Source: Mesostigma viride (taxonomy: Eukaryota > Streptophyta > Mesostigmatophyceae > Mesostigmatales > Mesostigmataceae). From it: a stretch of DNA of 37,070 nucleotides. The stretch spans positions 1 to 37,070 of the forward strand of contig RPFO01000479.1 in assembly GCA_009746045.1 (NCBI GenBank), given 5' to 3'. The notes under the pieces were generated by a model that saw nothing but the letters and a program-made list of their open reading frames with translations, was not told the origin of the DNA and did no database searches. Positions within the stretch are counted from its first letter, which is position 1. Every line of letters starts with the position of its first letter. Shown here in pieces: positions 1-9,591 of the stretch. The position numbers were made by a program, and so were the translations under genes.

Positions 1-205
1 CAGGTTAGACGGTCCGGCTTCACGGCTGCCTGTAAAACACGCGTGCGTGCGGCAGTGCCATCACGGTTTGTGATGGTCTTCTTAGGCTGCGACAAATAAT
101 AAAACATTGGCTTGCAGAAACATCCTCATCCGCCCAAGGCCAAACTCGACTCTCACCGCTTCACCAAGCGGTCCCTCACCGGCTGACTTACGTGCATGCT
201 TGAGC

Positions 206-735
206 ATGCGTCGTCGCGTCTTCAGGATGCGCTGCTCCATCTTCCACATTGGCTTCCACCTTGCCAGCGAGCGTCTGTAAGTTCCTGCGCCCGGCCTGCC
301 AGGCCCTCCAGCTCAGCCATATGCTGCAGCTTCATCGCCTGCGCCTTTTTCCACACCTGAGTTCGCGACATCCGGTCCCGGCGCACCTGGTGATCGACAT
401 TTTGAGCTTGATGCGCTCCGTCAGCGCGATTTGCCTCACCCGCTCCGCATGCATCGCGCTCCTTCTTGGCTTCTGCCGCGGCCCTCGCGCCTGCCGACGC
501 TGCTTGTCGGCGATGAACGTCGCCAGGCGCTTCTGCGCCTCACGCTCCCGCGCCGTCATGGCTGGGGTCAAGGATCTCGTCCTCAGCAGATGCCCCCGAC
601 GGACCTGTCAAAGAGAACTCCGACTCCTGATGCACACCTAGGTGTACCTTCGGCTCACGAGACCGACGCAAACTTTTAAAACATGCAAGGTCCCCCCGAC
701 GCATCACCTCAAACTGCTCCTCGCCAGAAGCCAGC
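206..735 (-). pseudogene. Frameshifted continuation of the coiled-coil ORF
   Basis: Downstream of the stop at 736, charged coding-like segments continue in shifting frames on the minus strand. One Glu/Asp-rich block lies near 550-730. A block starting AREREAQKRLATF lies near 485-560, and a Lys/Gln/Glu-rich helical block lies near 230-470. No single frame links them, so at least two indels would be needed to read them as one protein with the 736-1302 ORF. The product is unknown. What supports it is the persistence of heptad-like charged composition; no domain is recognised. Confidence 0.22.
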
Positions 736-1302
736 TCACTGCTGTGAAAACAACGCCCGGCGCACGTTCTCAGCATCCGCCCTCTGCTGGGCGCGAGCAC
801 GTGCGTGCGTGTCCGCGCGCCGAAACTCCCTCTCCTCGCGCTCAGCCATCGCCCTGGCGAAGCCTTCGTCTGCTGCCACCTGCCGCGAACGTGCGTCATC
901 CTGCTCCTCGGCTGAGGAACCAGGCTGGAGCCCATACAGCTCCATGGACTCCTCCTCGGCAGGAGGTGCCGAAGGTCCAGCCCCCGCCGCTGCAGCTGTT
1001 GGTGCGTAAGGAGGACCCCTCGGCCTGTTCACCACAGGCGTGGATCCCCTCCCCTGCGGATACAGGGGAACTCGCAGCACCACGCTGCTGTACGAGCCCT
1101 CAGACAAGTGGCCCGACGAAGACGTTCCCGACGTCGACGGGTCAGCCTCCATGGACTGATCGAAGCTTCTCGCCGCCCGCTCAATCTCTGCCTGGGCGGC
1201 AATCTCCGAGTCGGACGTCCCCGACGATGAGGACGTCGGAGAGCTAGACCGGCTCCTTGGGTGCATCAGAGCCTTACCCTTGTTGTTGTTGGGGTTAGAC
1301 AT
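736..1302 (-). CDS. Unrecognised Ser/Pro-rich protein with charged C-terminal helix
   Basis: An ATG-initiated open frame of 188 codons. The first 60 or so residues are rich in Ser, Thr, Asn and Pro and look disordered. The last 60 residues are dense in Glu, Arg, Ala and Gln and would form a charged helix or coiled coil. No catalytic motif is visible. The codons look used: the downstream DNA on the same strand keeps the same charged character in other frames (entry at 206-735), so the stop at 736 may come from a frameshift. A disordered N-terminus followed by a coiled coil would fit the first ORF (Gag or ORF1 type) of a retroelement, but that is inference. The surrounding repeats argue against a host housekeeping gene. 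A chance GC-rich ORF cannot be excluded. Confidence 0.35.
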   Translation of the reverse strand: MSNPNNNKGKALMHPRSRSSSPTSSSSGTSDSEIAAQAEIERAARSFDQSMEADPSTSGTSSSGHLSEGSYSSVVLRVPLYPQGRGSTPVVNRPRGPPYAPTAAAAGAGPSAPPAEEESMELYGLQPGSSAEEQDDARSRQVAADEGFARAMAEREEREFRRADTHARARAQQRADAENVRRALFSQQ

Positions 1303-1830
1303 TTTTCCAAAAAAAAACTGGAGGTAGAAAAATGGAATGGGTTGTTTTGTTCGCGAAATGAACGCTCGTCGTCCTGTTGTGTGTATGTTTTTTGGAGTTT
1401 TTAATGCAAGTTATGCAACACAAAGCTTGGAATGCTCGGGCACTGCCAAATGGCGTGTGTGTGCGTGAACGACGAGACACCTTGGCATTAGGATAATGTG
1501 GCACATATACTGCTGGCCAGCCGTCAACTATGGCTGGCCAGACTTTGCGTAAGTTAAACTAACTTACTGATCCTGGACGGACTAACCTATCAGTTACAAC
1601 CTGATCTAGTCAGTCCTAACATGACAACTACAGTCCCGGTACTGAGGTACCGGCTCATCACATACTGAGTACAGCCACGTGTCCATGCCACGACTACTCT
1701 AGTCCAGCACCGTCCCAGTACCCAATTGGGCGCCGGCGGTGCTGGCACGTGTCCACTTAGGCTACAGGCGGGAGATTTAGACTAACTGTGTGACCTCCCG
1801 CGCGTCGCTCCGGAGCTGTCCATTTCGCCC
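1303..1830. other. Non-coding gap with short repeats
   Basis: No convincing gene is seen. The stretch holds a perfect 10-bp inverted repeat (CTGGCCAGCC, nine-base spacer, GGCTGGCCAG) at 1513-1541. It also holds two copies of CACGTGTCCA (near 1677 and 1746), each containing the E-box palindrome CACGTG. It separates two divergently oriented coding regions and could contain promoters for both, but no TATA element is clear. Confidence 0.4.
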
Positions 1831-2538
1831 ATGTCCTACGGGTTCTCCCAGGTGTGTCGGGCGCCGCGGGACCGTGGCCTACCCATTGAGACTGATCGGC
1901 CTCCTTTCGATATGGTTATTTTAGCTGATCCTGTGTTCCAGGGCGAGATCCTGGTTCGGCGAGTCCTGTATCGCTGGGCTAGGCGTCACAATGACTTGGA
2001 CACCTACGGTGGTTTCCAGTGGGCTTACCCTCCGCCTCTGGGCATTATGGCCTCAGATGCCCTTACGGTAGAGTTTCCTGCGGTGCCGGGTGCTACGTAC
2101 GGCGCGGTTCTCCTGCAGCCCCTCCTGGAGTGGGATGCCCGTCGTCCAGCGCCCCTCCCGGGCCAGGGCCTGGACTCCCGTGGCCATCCTCCCCCTCGGG
2201 CTAGCGACTACCTAGAGACGTTCGGGTCGCGACAGTGCGCTCGTCGGTGGCGCTCACGTGAGGTTCGGCACATCCGGTTGTGGCCGGCTAACGTGGAGCC
2301 TCTGATAGATCTGTTCTTCCCTACGGGTTTGCGTCCCCGGATCCGGTACCATCGCCTACTCCTGCGGGCTCTTTGTTTGATCGCGGTAGAGCCTTTCCTA
2401 CTACGCCTCTTTGCCTGTGGCTTCCTGGACTGGGCCCGTGGCCAGGTCGTTCTTACGCAGCATAGGTATTACTGGGCCTTTCTGGGCCTTTTTCCTGATG
2501 GCGTGTGGGCCGATGTTTTCCTCACTAGCTGTAGATAG
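1831..2538 (+). CDS. Unrecognised 235-aa ORF upstream of an LTR
   Basis: An ATG-initiated frame of 235 codons rich in Arg, Leu, Trp and aromatic residues. There is no signal peptide or recognisable catalytic motif; a Leu/Phe-rich stretch near residues 178-205 could be a buried helix. An overlapping frame carries a plausible C-terminal extension to 2629, so a frameshift near 2520 may have shortened the protein. It lies about 460 bases before a polypurine tract and an LTR-like sequence (2989-3450). That is where a third ORF would sit downstream of pol in a Ty3/gypsy element, so I infer it may belong to a 5'-truncated relative of the element at 30600. No pol remnant is visible upstream of it, which weakens this reading. 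Confidence 0.4.
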   Translation: MSYGFSQVCRAPRDRGLPIETDRPPFDMVILADPVFQGEILVRRVLYRWARRHNDLDTYGGFQWAYPPPLGIMASDALTVEFPAVPGATYGAVLLQPLLEWDARRPAPLPGQGLDSRGHPPPRASDYLETFGSRQCARRWRSREVRHIRLWPANVEPLIDLFFPTGLRPRIRYHRLLLRALCLIAVEPFLLRLFACGFLDWARGQVVLTQHRYYWAFLGLFPDGVWADVFLTSCR

Positions 2539-2629
2539 GCATGACAATGCCGATGATGTGGCCCACTACCAGGCGTATCTGGATGTTCTGCTGGCCTCGC
2601 GTGGCACTTACCAGACTGATGGCAACTAG

Positions 2630-2988
2630 ATAGAGGGCCTTAGGCCCGACCTGAGGGTGTTGTCCCTCCGGTATATAGAGTCGCCCTCATATTCTGGCCA
2701 GTTGATTGGTCGTTCTTGGTCCTTGGTACTGATTTGTTTACTCTGTGTGTCCTGCCCAGTGCCGTCCCCCCCGGCAAGGACTCTGTTCCAGGCAGTTAGG
2801 GGAACCTCCCACCAGGCTTGGTGCTGGCTAACCCTACACCCCCTCCCCTCGGGGTGGAACCGAGTTAACATGTTGGTGCTTTGTACCTCGGATGGCCTGT
2901 CGATTGTGTTGGTGTGTGCTGGTGCATTAGGTTTTTCCTACCCCTTGGTTTCCTCCCTGTGCGTAGGGAGAGGGCTCCCTACCTTTGT
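2630..2988 (+). other. Non-coding stretch before the LTR, possible 3' UTR
   Basis: No gene is supported. Short frames here lack coding character. The position between the 1831 ORF and the polypurine tract suits a retroelement 3' untranslated region. Confidence 0.3.
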
Positions 2989-2998
2989 GGGGGGGAGG
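2989..2998 (+). other. Polypurine tract adjoining an LTR
   Basis: Ten purines (GGGGGGGAGG) directly precede the TG that opens the LTR-like sequence. Such a tract primes plus-strand DNA synthesis in LTR retroelements and marks the DNA to its left as the 3' internal end of an element. The tract at the second LTR copy (AGAAGGAAG before 30600) is shorter and may be chance. Confidence 0.45.
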
Positions 2999-3450
2999 TG
3001 TTACGTCGCGTAACTTTTGTTGTTGTTACGGACGTAAATTAGGTCCCTTGTTGCCTCAGCCATTCCGGAGCAGTTCGCTGACTTTCCTAGGCTTATGCGT
3101 AGTAAGGACCTTTTGGCCGGTCGGTATACCGGGCCTTGTGACGTGGCAATTGTACAGTATGGTGGTTCGGTGCAGTCGCGCCGCGCTGCGTACTTTAGTA
3201 GTGGTCCTTTTATCCTGCGTGTGAACCTTGTGGACGTGCGTTGGTCCTGTGGGCGAGGGTCGATGTCGGCCCGAGCATACACGCCTGTCGGCGATCATTT
3301 ATGCAGCAGTTGTCCTTCGTGAATGGCACTCGGCGTGTGTTAAATGAATTAACACATATGGGCTTGGGTCATGGCAGTGTAGTATTGTTTCCTTCGTAGT
3401 ACCCTGGTTTTATTCGGTATATGGCGTATTATAATGGAATGCATTGAGAA
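2999..3450 (+). repeat. LTR copy 1 (3' LTR or solo LTR), Ty3/gypsy-like
   Basis: It begins TGTTACGTCGCGTAAC, a TG start with a 6-bp palindromic end, and aligns along about 440 bases with 30600-31040. Shared blocks include the first 16 bases, ACGGACGTAAATTAGGT, TCGGCCCGAGCAT and a 19-bp inverted repeat, GTGTTAA-ATGAA-TTAACAC (3338-3356). The copies have diverged with several indels, so they are related family members and not a recent pair. The right boundary is uncertain: matching patches (TATGGCGTATTATA, GAATGCATTGAGA) reach about 3450 with no clear CA end. Confidence 0.65.
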
Positions 3451-3893
3451 GCAGCGTCGTCGCGTCCTAGGTCTTATAGCCAATATAGCTCCTCACTCCT
3501 AGGTATGTGCCTCATCACTAGTTTAGGTAAGGTTAGGCGAGGTGTTTGGGATAGAGTCGAGCCAGGGCGTACTGAACACAAGGCACCTGCACCCTCATGA
3601 TGTATCGCGCTGTGCCCAGTTAAGGGGGAGCGTGGCATGTGGGGGAAGATCATCATGGCTATACAAGAGCTATGGCATGGCTTCTCAGCAGAGAGTGACT
3701 CCCTGCATGGGCACGGCATAATAAAATAAAGCTAGGCATCATCTGGAGGGTGGCTCATCATAATAGGCACACATGTACATGGTTAAATAAAGCGCGTGGC
3801 TTAGCTGGTATAGTGCCTGTAGGAGGCGTACATGTACATGGCCACGGTCTATCTATTCTACACTACTACTGCTGTATTCCCCTAAGCTGGGGC
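3451..3893. other. Non-coding spacer
   Basis: No gene is supported. It contains two copies of ACATGTACATGG (near 3771 and 3829) and AATAAA-like motifs near 3721 and 3785. A weak patch near 3515-3545 resembles 31085-31110, just inside the second LTR element, and could be a trace of element-internal sequence. Confidence 0.3.
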
Positions 3894-4309
3894 GTCTGGA
3901 GTCGCTCAAGCTGGGGCCGCGGGGGTCGCCTGCCAGGGCTTGTGGCCGACGTAGATGGCCGCCCCCTTCCAGTACACCGGCAGTGCCCCGCCTTGGTCTG
4001 CCGGAGCTGGAGGTAGGTCGGCCATAGCTCCCGTCGCCGTTGTTGCTGCGCCAGGGTCAAGTCGTCGTCAAGGGTGAAGAGAGTCTTCTCGAGCCGCTTG
4101 CGGCGTTTGAGAAAAGAAATCTTGTCCGCCGGGGTCTTAAAGGTGAGAAGGAGCGGGGGCGCCCCTGCCTTACCCCGCGCACGGGGAAGGCGGTGGGCGA
4201 CCAGCTCGATCTCACCAGTAAGGCCCATGCGACCAAGGATTTCTCTCTCAAACGCACGCGCAAGCTTCTCGGAATTCTTGACGATGACAACCCTTAACAC
4301 GTCGTACGT
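3894..4309 (-). pseudogene. LINE ORF1-like C-terminal fragment
   Basis: A frame of about 130 codons with no ATG at its left limit. It reads through a basic region with a hydrophobic-strand, Arg/Lys-rich pattern: LLLTFKTPADKISFLKRRKRL, about 10 residues, then LTLAQQQRRRELWPTYLQLR. This resembles the RRM plus C-terminal region of L1-type ORF1 proteins, where a statement about 'LT..QR.RR.EL.P.L..LR' is followed by a short Trp/Gly strand. That strand is present but in another frame (YWKGAAIYVGHKP, near 3920-3960), so an indel breaks the gene near 3970. ORF1 proteins bind LINE RNA as chaperones. No matching LINE pol is next to it, so this looks like an isolated remnant. Confidence 0.4.
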
Positions 4310-4312
4310 CAA

Positions 4313-4339
4313 AACTCAGTCCTAAAAATAGGACTGAGT
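4313..4339. repeat. Palindrome with ACTCAGTCCT arms, left copy
   Basis: ACTCAGTCCT and AGGACTGAGT flank a six-base A/T-rich loop. An almost identical palindrome lies at 5951-5978, followed at once by a further half copy (5979-6000). The pair could be the ends of a 1.67-kb mobile unit. Confidence 0.6.
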
Positions 4340-5034
4340 ATGCCAACTTTGAGATCATGTAGCGGTAAGGGTAGGGGGGTACCCCATATGTTTGATATGC
4401 ATCAGAGCACTCAATATCATGCTAATGCTTGGGCATATGCCTAAAAAATCATATGTTGACCAAATCATGTAAAATTTTACAAGGGTGTCAACCCATGCTC
4501 GCGATTTGGCAATTTTCTGTGGAAGGACGAGTTGGGAAAATTCAATAAAATCCATATGCATGTTGAAAAAATATAGGCGTGTAAACAATATAGTTCTTGA
4601 AACATGGCAAAAAACTGGGCTCAATTTGGCCACAGCCTCTACCTGAAACTCACCAAAAACCACCAGCCCTAAGAATGGGTTTCGAGGTTGCTAGCAATGT
4701 GCAAGCATGTAAGTGCGGTCATACTACACACCACCGTGGCAACCAACCATGCCAATCAACTCATTTCCCTTCTAGCATAACAGGAAAACATACTTGCATC
4801 ATCATATTGCAGTTATATTATACCTTAGTATATGTGTGAGAGCCTATGCACGCACGTAGGGAATGGGCATTGATACCTACCTACAAAGGGTTTTATTATG
4901 AGCCTTAACCACCAATATAATGGGTAGGTTAAGCATATTTCAATTGTTTTTAACAAGAATAGAGATGGCTAACACTGTTTTGCCTTGCCATGGCATGGCC
5001 AACATACTTGCTGGCACATGATGACAGTGGTTTA
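4340..5034. other. AT-rich stretch with no supported gene
   Basis: Short frames on both strands have no coding character. The stretch lies inside the unit bounded by the ACTCAGTCC palindromes. Confidence 0.35.
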
Positions 5035-5766
5035 TCACCAAGATTCTTCACTCACCCGTATAAGCTTGAAAGCACGCTGGATGCAGCCCATGGCCATACA
5101 ATCACGCAGTATGAACGTAGCAAAAGAATAACTAACATCTACGAAGGTATTTAAACCCATACAGCGCCTAAAAAACTGCAAAAGTACACTAGGGTAAGGC
5201 AAATGCCTGGTAACATCATAAAAAATGGGGGGTTTAGAGAGGGGCAGGCAACGGTCAAGAAAGCGCATCAAGATTCGAAACTGACAGCGCCTTGCAAGCT
5301 CAAACTCATGTAAGAACATAACAAAACGATGAGGTGACGATATTTCAGCTTTACCGTGCACGGATGGCGTTATCTTGGCCCAGGCGGTGCCCGCAAAAGT
5401 GACACTTGCGGCACACAAACCATGACATGACAGAGTGGTCGAAATCATCAAACCTTTACTGCCACTTGACTTAATTCTACACACATGCATGATAATAAGT
5501 AGAAAGAAGCATATAAACCCTTCGAACTGCACAGTAAAGTAAATTTAGTCATCAATTCCGTCAACCTGCCTGGTCGCAGTTTTTTCCAGCAAGAGCAGTG
5601 CCGACACCTGGTAAATCGCATCCCCGGGAGCTAAAAATTGGTTTGTGTCATCTTTAGGACATATAAAATCTATTTCCTGGGTTTTACCAGCTAAATCGTC
5701 CGCAAACGTAAACTGCATGCATGGGCGCAAGCCGCCATGGCTAGGTCGTGCATTTCCGGAACTCAC
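5035..5766 (-). CDS. Unrecognised minus-strand coding-like region, possibly intron-split
   Basis: Two minus-strand frames abut. The 5766-5545 frame (no ATG at its limit) has an acidic, folded-looking sequence containing DDLAGKTQEIDFICPKDD. The 5532-5035 frame has 165 codons. A donor-like CAG|GTTGAC and an acceptor TTTACTGTGCAG lie between them, but the intron would be only about 45 bases. In a third frame near 5350-5422 a Cys-rich segment (CRKCHFCGH) is followed by GTAAAG, which could be a zinc-binding exon. I cannot assign a family. The region lies within the 4313-5978 unit and could be the remains of that unit's gene. Chance ORFs remain possible. Confidence 0.25.
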
Positions 5767-5950
5767 GTTTCACGTGAAAAAGTACCCTTACCACCTGTAC
5801 TTTGACCGTACATTTAGCCGCCCAAACAAAATCCAAAAAAATCGCAAAAATATGTCTAAGAAAGGTCATTTCACGTAGTATTTGAATAAATTTTGAGGGA
5901 ATTTTTTTGACCAACATTCCGACTTGGGCGAATTTTCTACGAAACCCAAA

Positions 5951-6000
5951 AACTCAGTCCTAAGAATAGGACTGAGTTGAACTCAGTCCTAAGAATAGGT
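5951..6000. repeat. Palindrome with ACTCAGTCCT arms, right copy plus half copy
   Basis: A perfect palindrome with AACTCAGTCCT arms spans 5951-5978. It is followed directly by another AACTCAGTCCT half unit ending at 6000. It matches 4313-4339 except for one loop base. Confidence 0.6.
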
Positions 6001-6036
6001 GCAGTGACGAACGACGTGTTAAATGGTAGTTATGGT

Positions 6037-6091
6037 ACTGAGTCCGTTTTCGTGGCTCCAGTTGAAGTCCTACCACTCTAACGGACTGAGT
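6037..6091. repeat. ACTGAGTCCGTT inverted repeat
   Basis: Twelve-base arms with one mismatch and a 31-base spacer. The left arm and the following 18 bases are closely repeated at 7700-7729, and the core AGTCC resembles the 4313 and 5951 palindromes. It is likely the terminal motif of a MITE-like family. Confidence 0.4.
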
Positions 6092-7319
6092 TTGTGGCAG
6101 AACCAGGCGCCGCGCCAAAAATAATTTAACGGTCAAACCTGGGGGATCGATAGATCTAGACGTACTCTATGCCTGGCACTATTCAGACCGTACTTTGGAC
6201 AACTGGCCAGGGAGATATACTCAATCAAAGTTGGGAGGGTACCATGGTCAAACGGGACCGACGTGAGTGAAAATTAATTCACGTCCGCGGCTATGGCGGT
6301 GCAGGCAAATGACTGGTACGAGAGCATGGCTTGGAATTTCGAACTCAAAATTTGTAGTCATTATCCTTGATTGTTAGAAAGGTTATATCTCGGGCCGTGA
6401 AGCGTCTGGATGTGCGCAAGTATGTCTCTAGGTTCTAATCGGTGCAGCAGATCCTGTCAGCGGCCAGGCGGTGACAGTGCGTATGCTACCTGTTGTTCGG
6501 AAGCAAACGTCCATATATTTGCGCGTGGATAAACTTGTTACGTTATTCTTGACATGTTTTATTAGCGATGACGGCCAGGAAAGGTTCGAGGCTGTGTCCG
6601 TGGGGTGGGAGTGATGGCTCCCGCACAGCAGGTAATCTGCAGTTTCGACCTGGTACGTATTATCATGTTAGCGTTTATACATTACAGTACCAAGTCGTCC
6701 TATCGTTTATAAACTAGTTGTAGACATGTAATCGATGGTTTTTGCTTGTCGTTTTGTTGCTTTAGTGCTTGTACGCGTTCGCTTGTGATGGTTGGGGAAT
6801 ACCACTATGTCACGCAGATTTTGGACCAGATTTGATTGCTATTAGCTGAGGCTTCAACGAAACCAGTGAAGTAGCGTTTGTTATTGTCTCAAAACATGGT
6901 GGGCTTGATAACGGGATGCTTTTCCCTGCACAGACATAGCGAGACAAGTGGTTTTCTGGCCAGCTCTAGGCATTGCTTCTTGGTTTGCTGGCCCAAGTTA
7001 TCCTTCTGCTTGTGCGTCCATAGTGCATGCAAGAAACATGAATGGCCGGGGCCTGCTTGCATGGAAGCATAACCAGGTTAGTTCTTTTGTTTTTTCTATC
7101 ATTGCCAATCATTGGAATTGCTTTATAGTGTGTTGGATGCATTGATAATGTAGCTCCTTGTGAACCCCTTCTACGCTTGGTTTTGGGCCTTGGCACAAGC
7201 TTTATACTTGTTGTATAGCATGCTGTTGTGATTTTTAAGCTGGAAATGTGTTTGGGAATCCATGTGTGGCCATCTATGATGTTTTGTACCACGTTGGAAT
7301 TGAATGCCCATACGGTAGT

Positions 7320-7388
7320 GCTAGCAAAACACCCCAAAATAACTGCACCCGTTATAACGGTCTGAGCTATTTTGGGCTGTATGCTAGC
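7320..7388. repeat. Nested hairpin
   Basis: An arm GCTAGCAAAACACCCCAAAA (from 7320) is matched by TATTTTGGGCTGTATGCTAGC (to 7388) with few mismatches. The loop holds the perfect 12-bp palindrome CCGTTATAACGG (7349-7360). It could be a MITE end, or a structured RNA if transcribed. Confidence 0.45.
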
Positions 7389-7699
7389 TAGCCTGTGCAG
7401 TTCTATGGCATGTCATGTTGTGAATGCATCTATGGCATGCCTGTGATTATCTTTAACTCCCCTCAAAGGGCCAGGGTCATCAGATTTTGAGAAATGGTCC
7501 ATATTGCATTATATATCTCTTGAACCCCATCTGCACCGTACCCCCTTGGGGGGGGTGCTATTTATAGCAGCTGTGGGGCATAGATATGTGACCAATGACA
7601 TGACCCCAAAGTTATTTGATATAAAAGCATCCTTGGTTCCAAGGGTGGGCCAGAAAATGTTATTTGGCTAGATACTCTCATACTTACTAAGATACCCAT

Positions 7700-7729
7700 A
7701 CTCAGTCCGTTCTGGTGGTTCCAGTTGAC
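7700..7729. repeat. Copy of the ACTCAGTCCGTT motif
   Basis: Thirty bases matching 6037-6067 in the same orientation with a few substitutions. It lies just downstream (in transcript sense) of the minus-strand gene ending at 7735, so it may mark the end of an element carrying that gene. Confidence 0.4.
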
Positions 7730-7734
7730 ACCAT

Positions 7735-8709
7735 TTAAGGGTTAAGGCTGCGCTTGGCGAGCTCGGCCTCCTCGCGGAGGTCAAGCGTCTGCCGCTGGAG
7801 CTGTGCTGCGACGGCGGAGGTGGTGGAGGTGGTGTGCTGCTTAAGCATGTCCGCCCAGGTCGTGATGGGAGGAGCATCGCCGGCCAGGCCAGCAGGGGCT
7901 GGCTTGGCGGCAATGTCCTTCACCGCCTGGGCGGTGAGGCCGGCGGTGTTCTGCGGGACCTCGATAGCGATGGCGTTGTCCTTAAGACGCTGGTCGATGT
8001 CGCGGAGCTGGGCGGTGATGGAGTCGGTGGAGGCGGAGGGGGGGGGGGGTTGGAGGCGAGGAGGGTGGCGGTGGTGGTGGGGATGGTGGGGAGCTCAGCA
8101 GCCAGCGTGCGACCCACAGCTGCCACATCTGCAGCGAGGGGCGTCACGTGCTGTGAGAGGGCGTCGTTGAGGTGGAGGAGGAGGGTGGATTCGGTCAGGG
8201 GGATGGGGCGCCAGACGTCAATGGCACTGCGCTGAAGGATGGAAAAGAGGGCGGCAAGCTGAAGGCGCGGTCGCGTCCAGCCAGACAGGTCAGGTGCACG
8301 AGGCTGGAACTGTCCGTCAGACTGGCTGCGGAAGCATTTATGGCGTTGGAGGCGCTGGCACAGGTCGAAAAGGGAGGCATACGACCCATAAAACAAAAGC
8401 TCCAGGATCCGGATAGGTGCATGCTCTGTCGAAATAGCCGGGTCTGTTGACGTCGAAGATTGAAAATAACTCGTCAACATCAAAGTCGTACTCAGACCAG
8501 CTAGGTTCGGTTGGGCGGCTGCGTTTGGGCTCGGGCGAGGCTGAAGGCGAGGCAGGAAGCCCGGGCGGGTGCTGGGCGACCACCAGTGCACGACTAGTGT
8601 CACCGCTGCCTGCCGGGCCTGAGGGCGAAGCTGCAGCCGAAGCTGCAGACGTATTTTCATTGCCGAGCGCAGCCGTCAGGCTGCGTTGCGTCGATAAGCG
8701 TTTGCTCAT
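7735..8709 (-). pseudogene. Unrecognised protein gene in three frames
   Basis: An ATG at 8709 (MSKRLSTQR) opens a frame rich in Ser, Ala and Pro that runs to an acidic, aromatic block (DFDVDELFSIF) near 8450. The next block (about 8440-8050, helical, containing LELLFYGSYASLF and a run starting DVWRPIPLTES) is in another frame. The last block (about 8035-7735; a coiled-coil-like end including TTWADMLKQHTT and LREEAELAKRSLNP, then a stop) is in a third. The second frame change falls on a 12-G run (8038-8049), a likely slippage or sequencing-error site. Together they would encode about 320 residues with a disordered N-terminus, a helical middle and a coiled-coil end. That layout resembles a Gag or ORF1 protein, but no zinc knuckle or known motif is seen, so function is unassigned. 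Confidence 0.4.
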
Positions 8710-9555
8710 CGTATATTGCGTAATAGCGTCGGAAAATTATATCAGCATGTGCGTCTTAGAAAGACGAAGCGATTGTGATATTCACGACTAAATTCGGTGC
8801 TCAAACGTGAAAGTTATGAGCTCCGCCGTCAGCCATGGCTACCTCGTGGCTCGTGGAGCGATGCTGAATGTTGCTATGCATGCAGTTACTCTTGCCATTT
8901 TGTGTTTCCAGGTGCCTCCAACCATCCAGCCACAATGCTAGCACCCTCCACCCCGCTAACCCCCACGCCCCCCACTCCCCTGCCTGTTCCATACCCACCC
9001 CACCCACAAATATACATTACGGACATCCACATGCCGCTATCCATCCCCCCATGACTACGGACCACTCTCCGGATCGCCCCCACACTCAGGTCCCCCACAA
9101 CACCGTAACATGCACCGCCCTCCTCCCCATGCACCCAAACAATACGCTGCTCTCCTCCCCAAACCATACGCTGACCCACCCGACCATCCACCTTGAGTCC
9201 CCCTAACCAACCAATGTGACTACCACCCTTCCGTAGTACCTCCACCACCTTCGACACCAACATCGCAACCACCCACTAAACCACCATACCGCCCCACAAC
9301 GAGGTTCCCCTACACCACTGCACCCCCTCCGGGGCAACCAACCCATTGTCCACTCAACCAGCACTAACACTGCTGCACCGGTCGCCCAACGACAAGCCCG
9401 CCCGACGTACCATAGGCAAGCCACCAATGTAACCCAAGCATCCCCACCCCTTACACGAACCTGTGACCCACGCACGAGCGAACCACATTGACACCTGTGT
9501 CCCACAACTACTACATAATCAACCCCTAACAATGTCCCCCGTGACACCTGCCAAA

Positions 9556-9591
9556 GGGGGGGGGGGGGGGGGTTCCCCCCCCCCCCCCCCC
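9556..9591. repeat. Perfect G17-TT-C17 homopolymer hairpin
   Basis: Seventeen G, two T, then seventeen C. The arms pair perfectly and the G run could also form a quadruplex. The exact symmetry suggests either a real fold-back structure or a sequencing or assembly artefact at a G run. Confidence 0.85.

Larger units (their letters stand above)
6001..7667. other. Long non-coding stretch
   Basis: No gene can be supported on either strand over about 1.7 kb. It contains an imperfect inverted repeat at 6037-6091 (ACTGAGTCCGTT and AACGGACTGAGT) whose left part, with the following CGTGGCTCCAGTTGA, recurs in the same orientation at 7700-7729. It also contains a strong hairpin at 7320-7388. It is probably remnants of small non-autonomous elements. 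Confidence 0.4.

Noticed and set aside
3450-3560. Continuation of homology between the two LTR copies into the internal ORF
   Set aside because: Only short patches match (GAATGCATTGAGA, ACTA-TTTAGGT). I could not decide whether the LTR is longer than drawn or this is chance.
6966-7337. 123-codon minus-strand frame and overlapping plus frames
   Set aside because: No coding character, no motif, AT-rich flanks, and it lies among small repeats.
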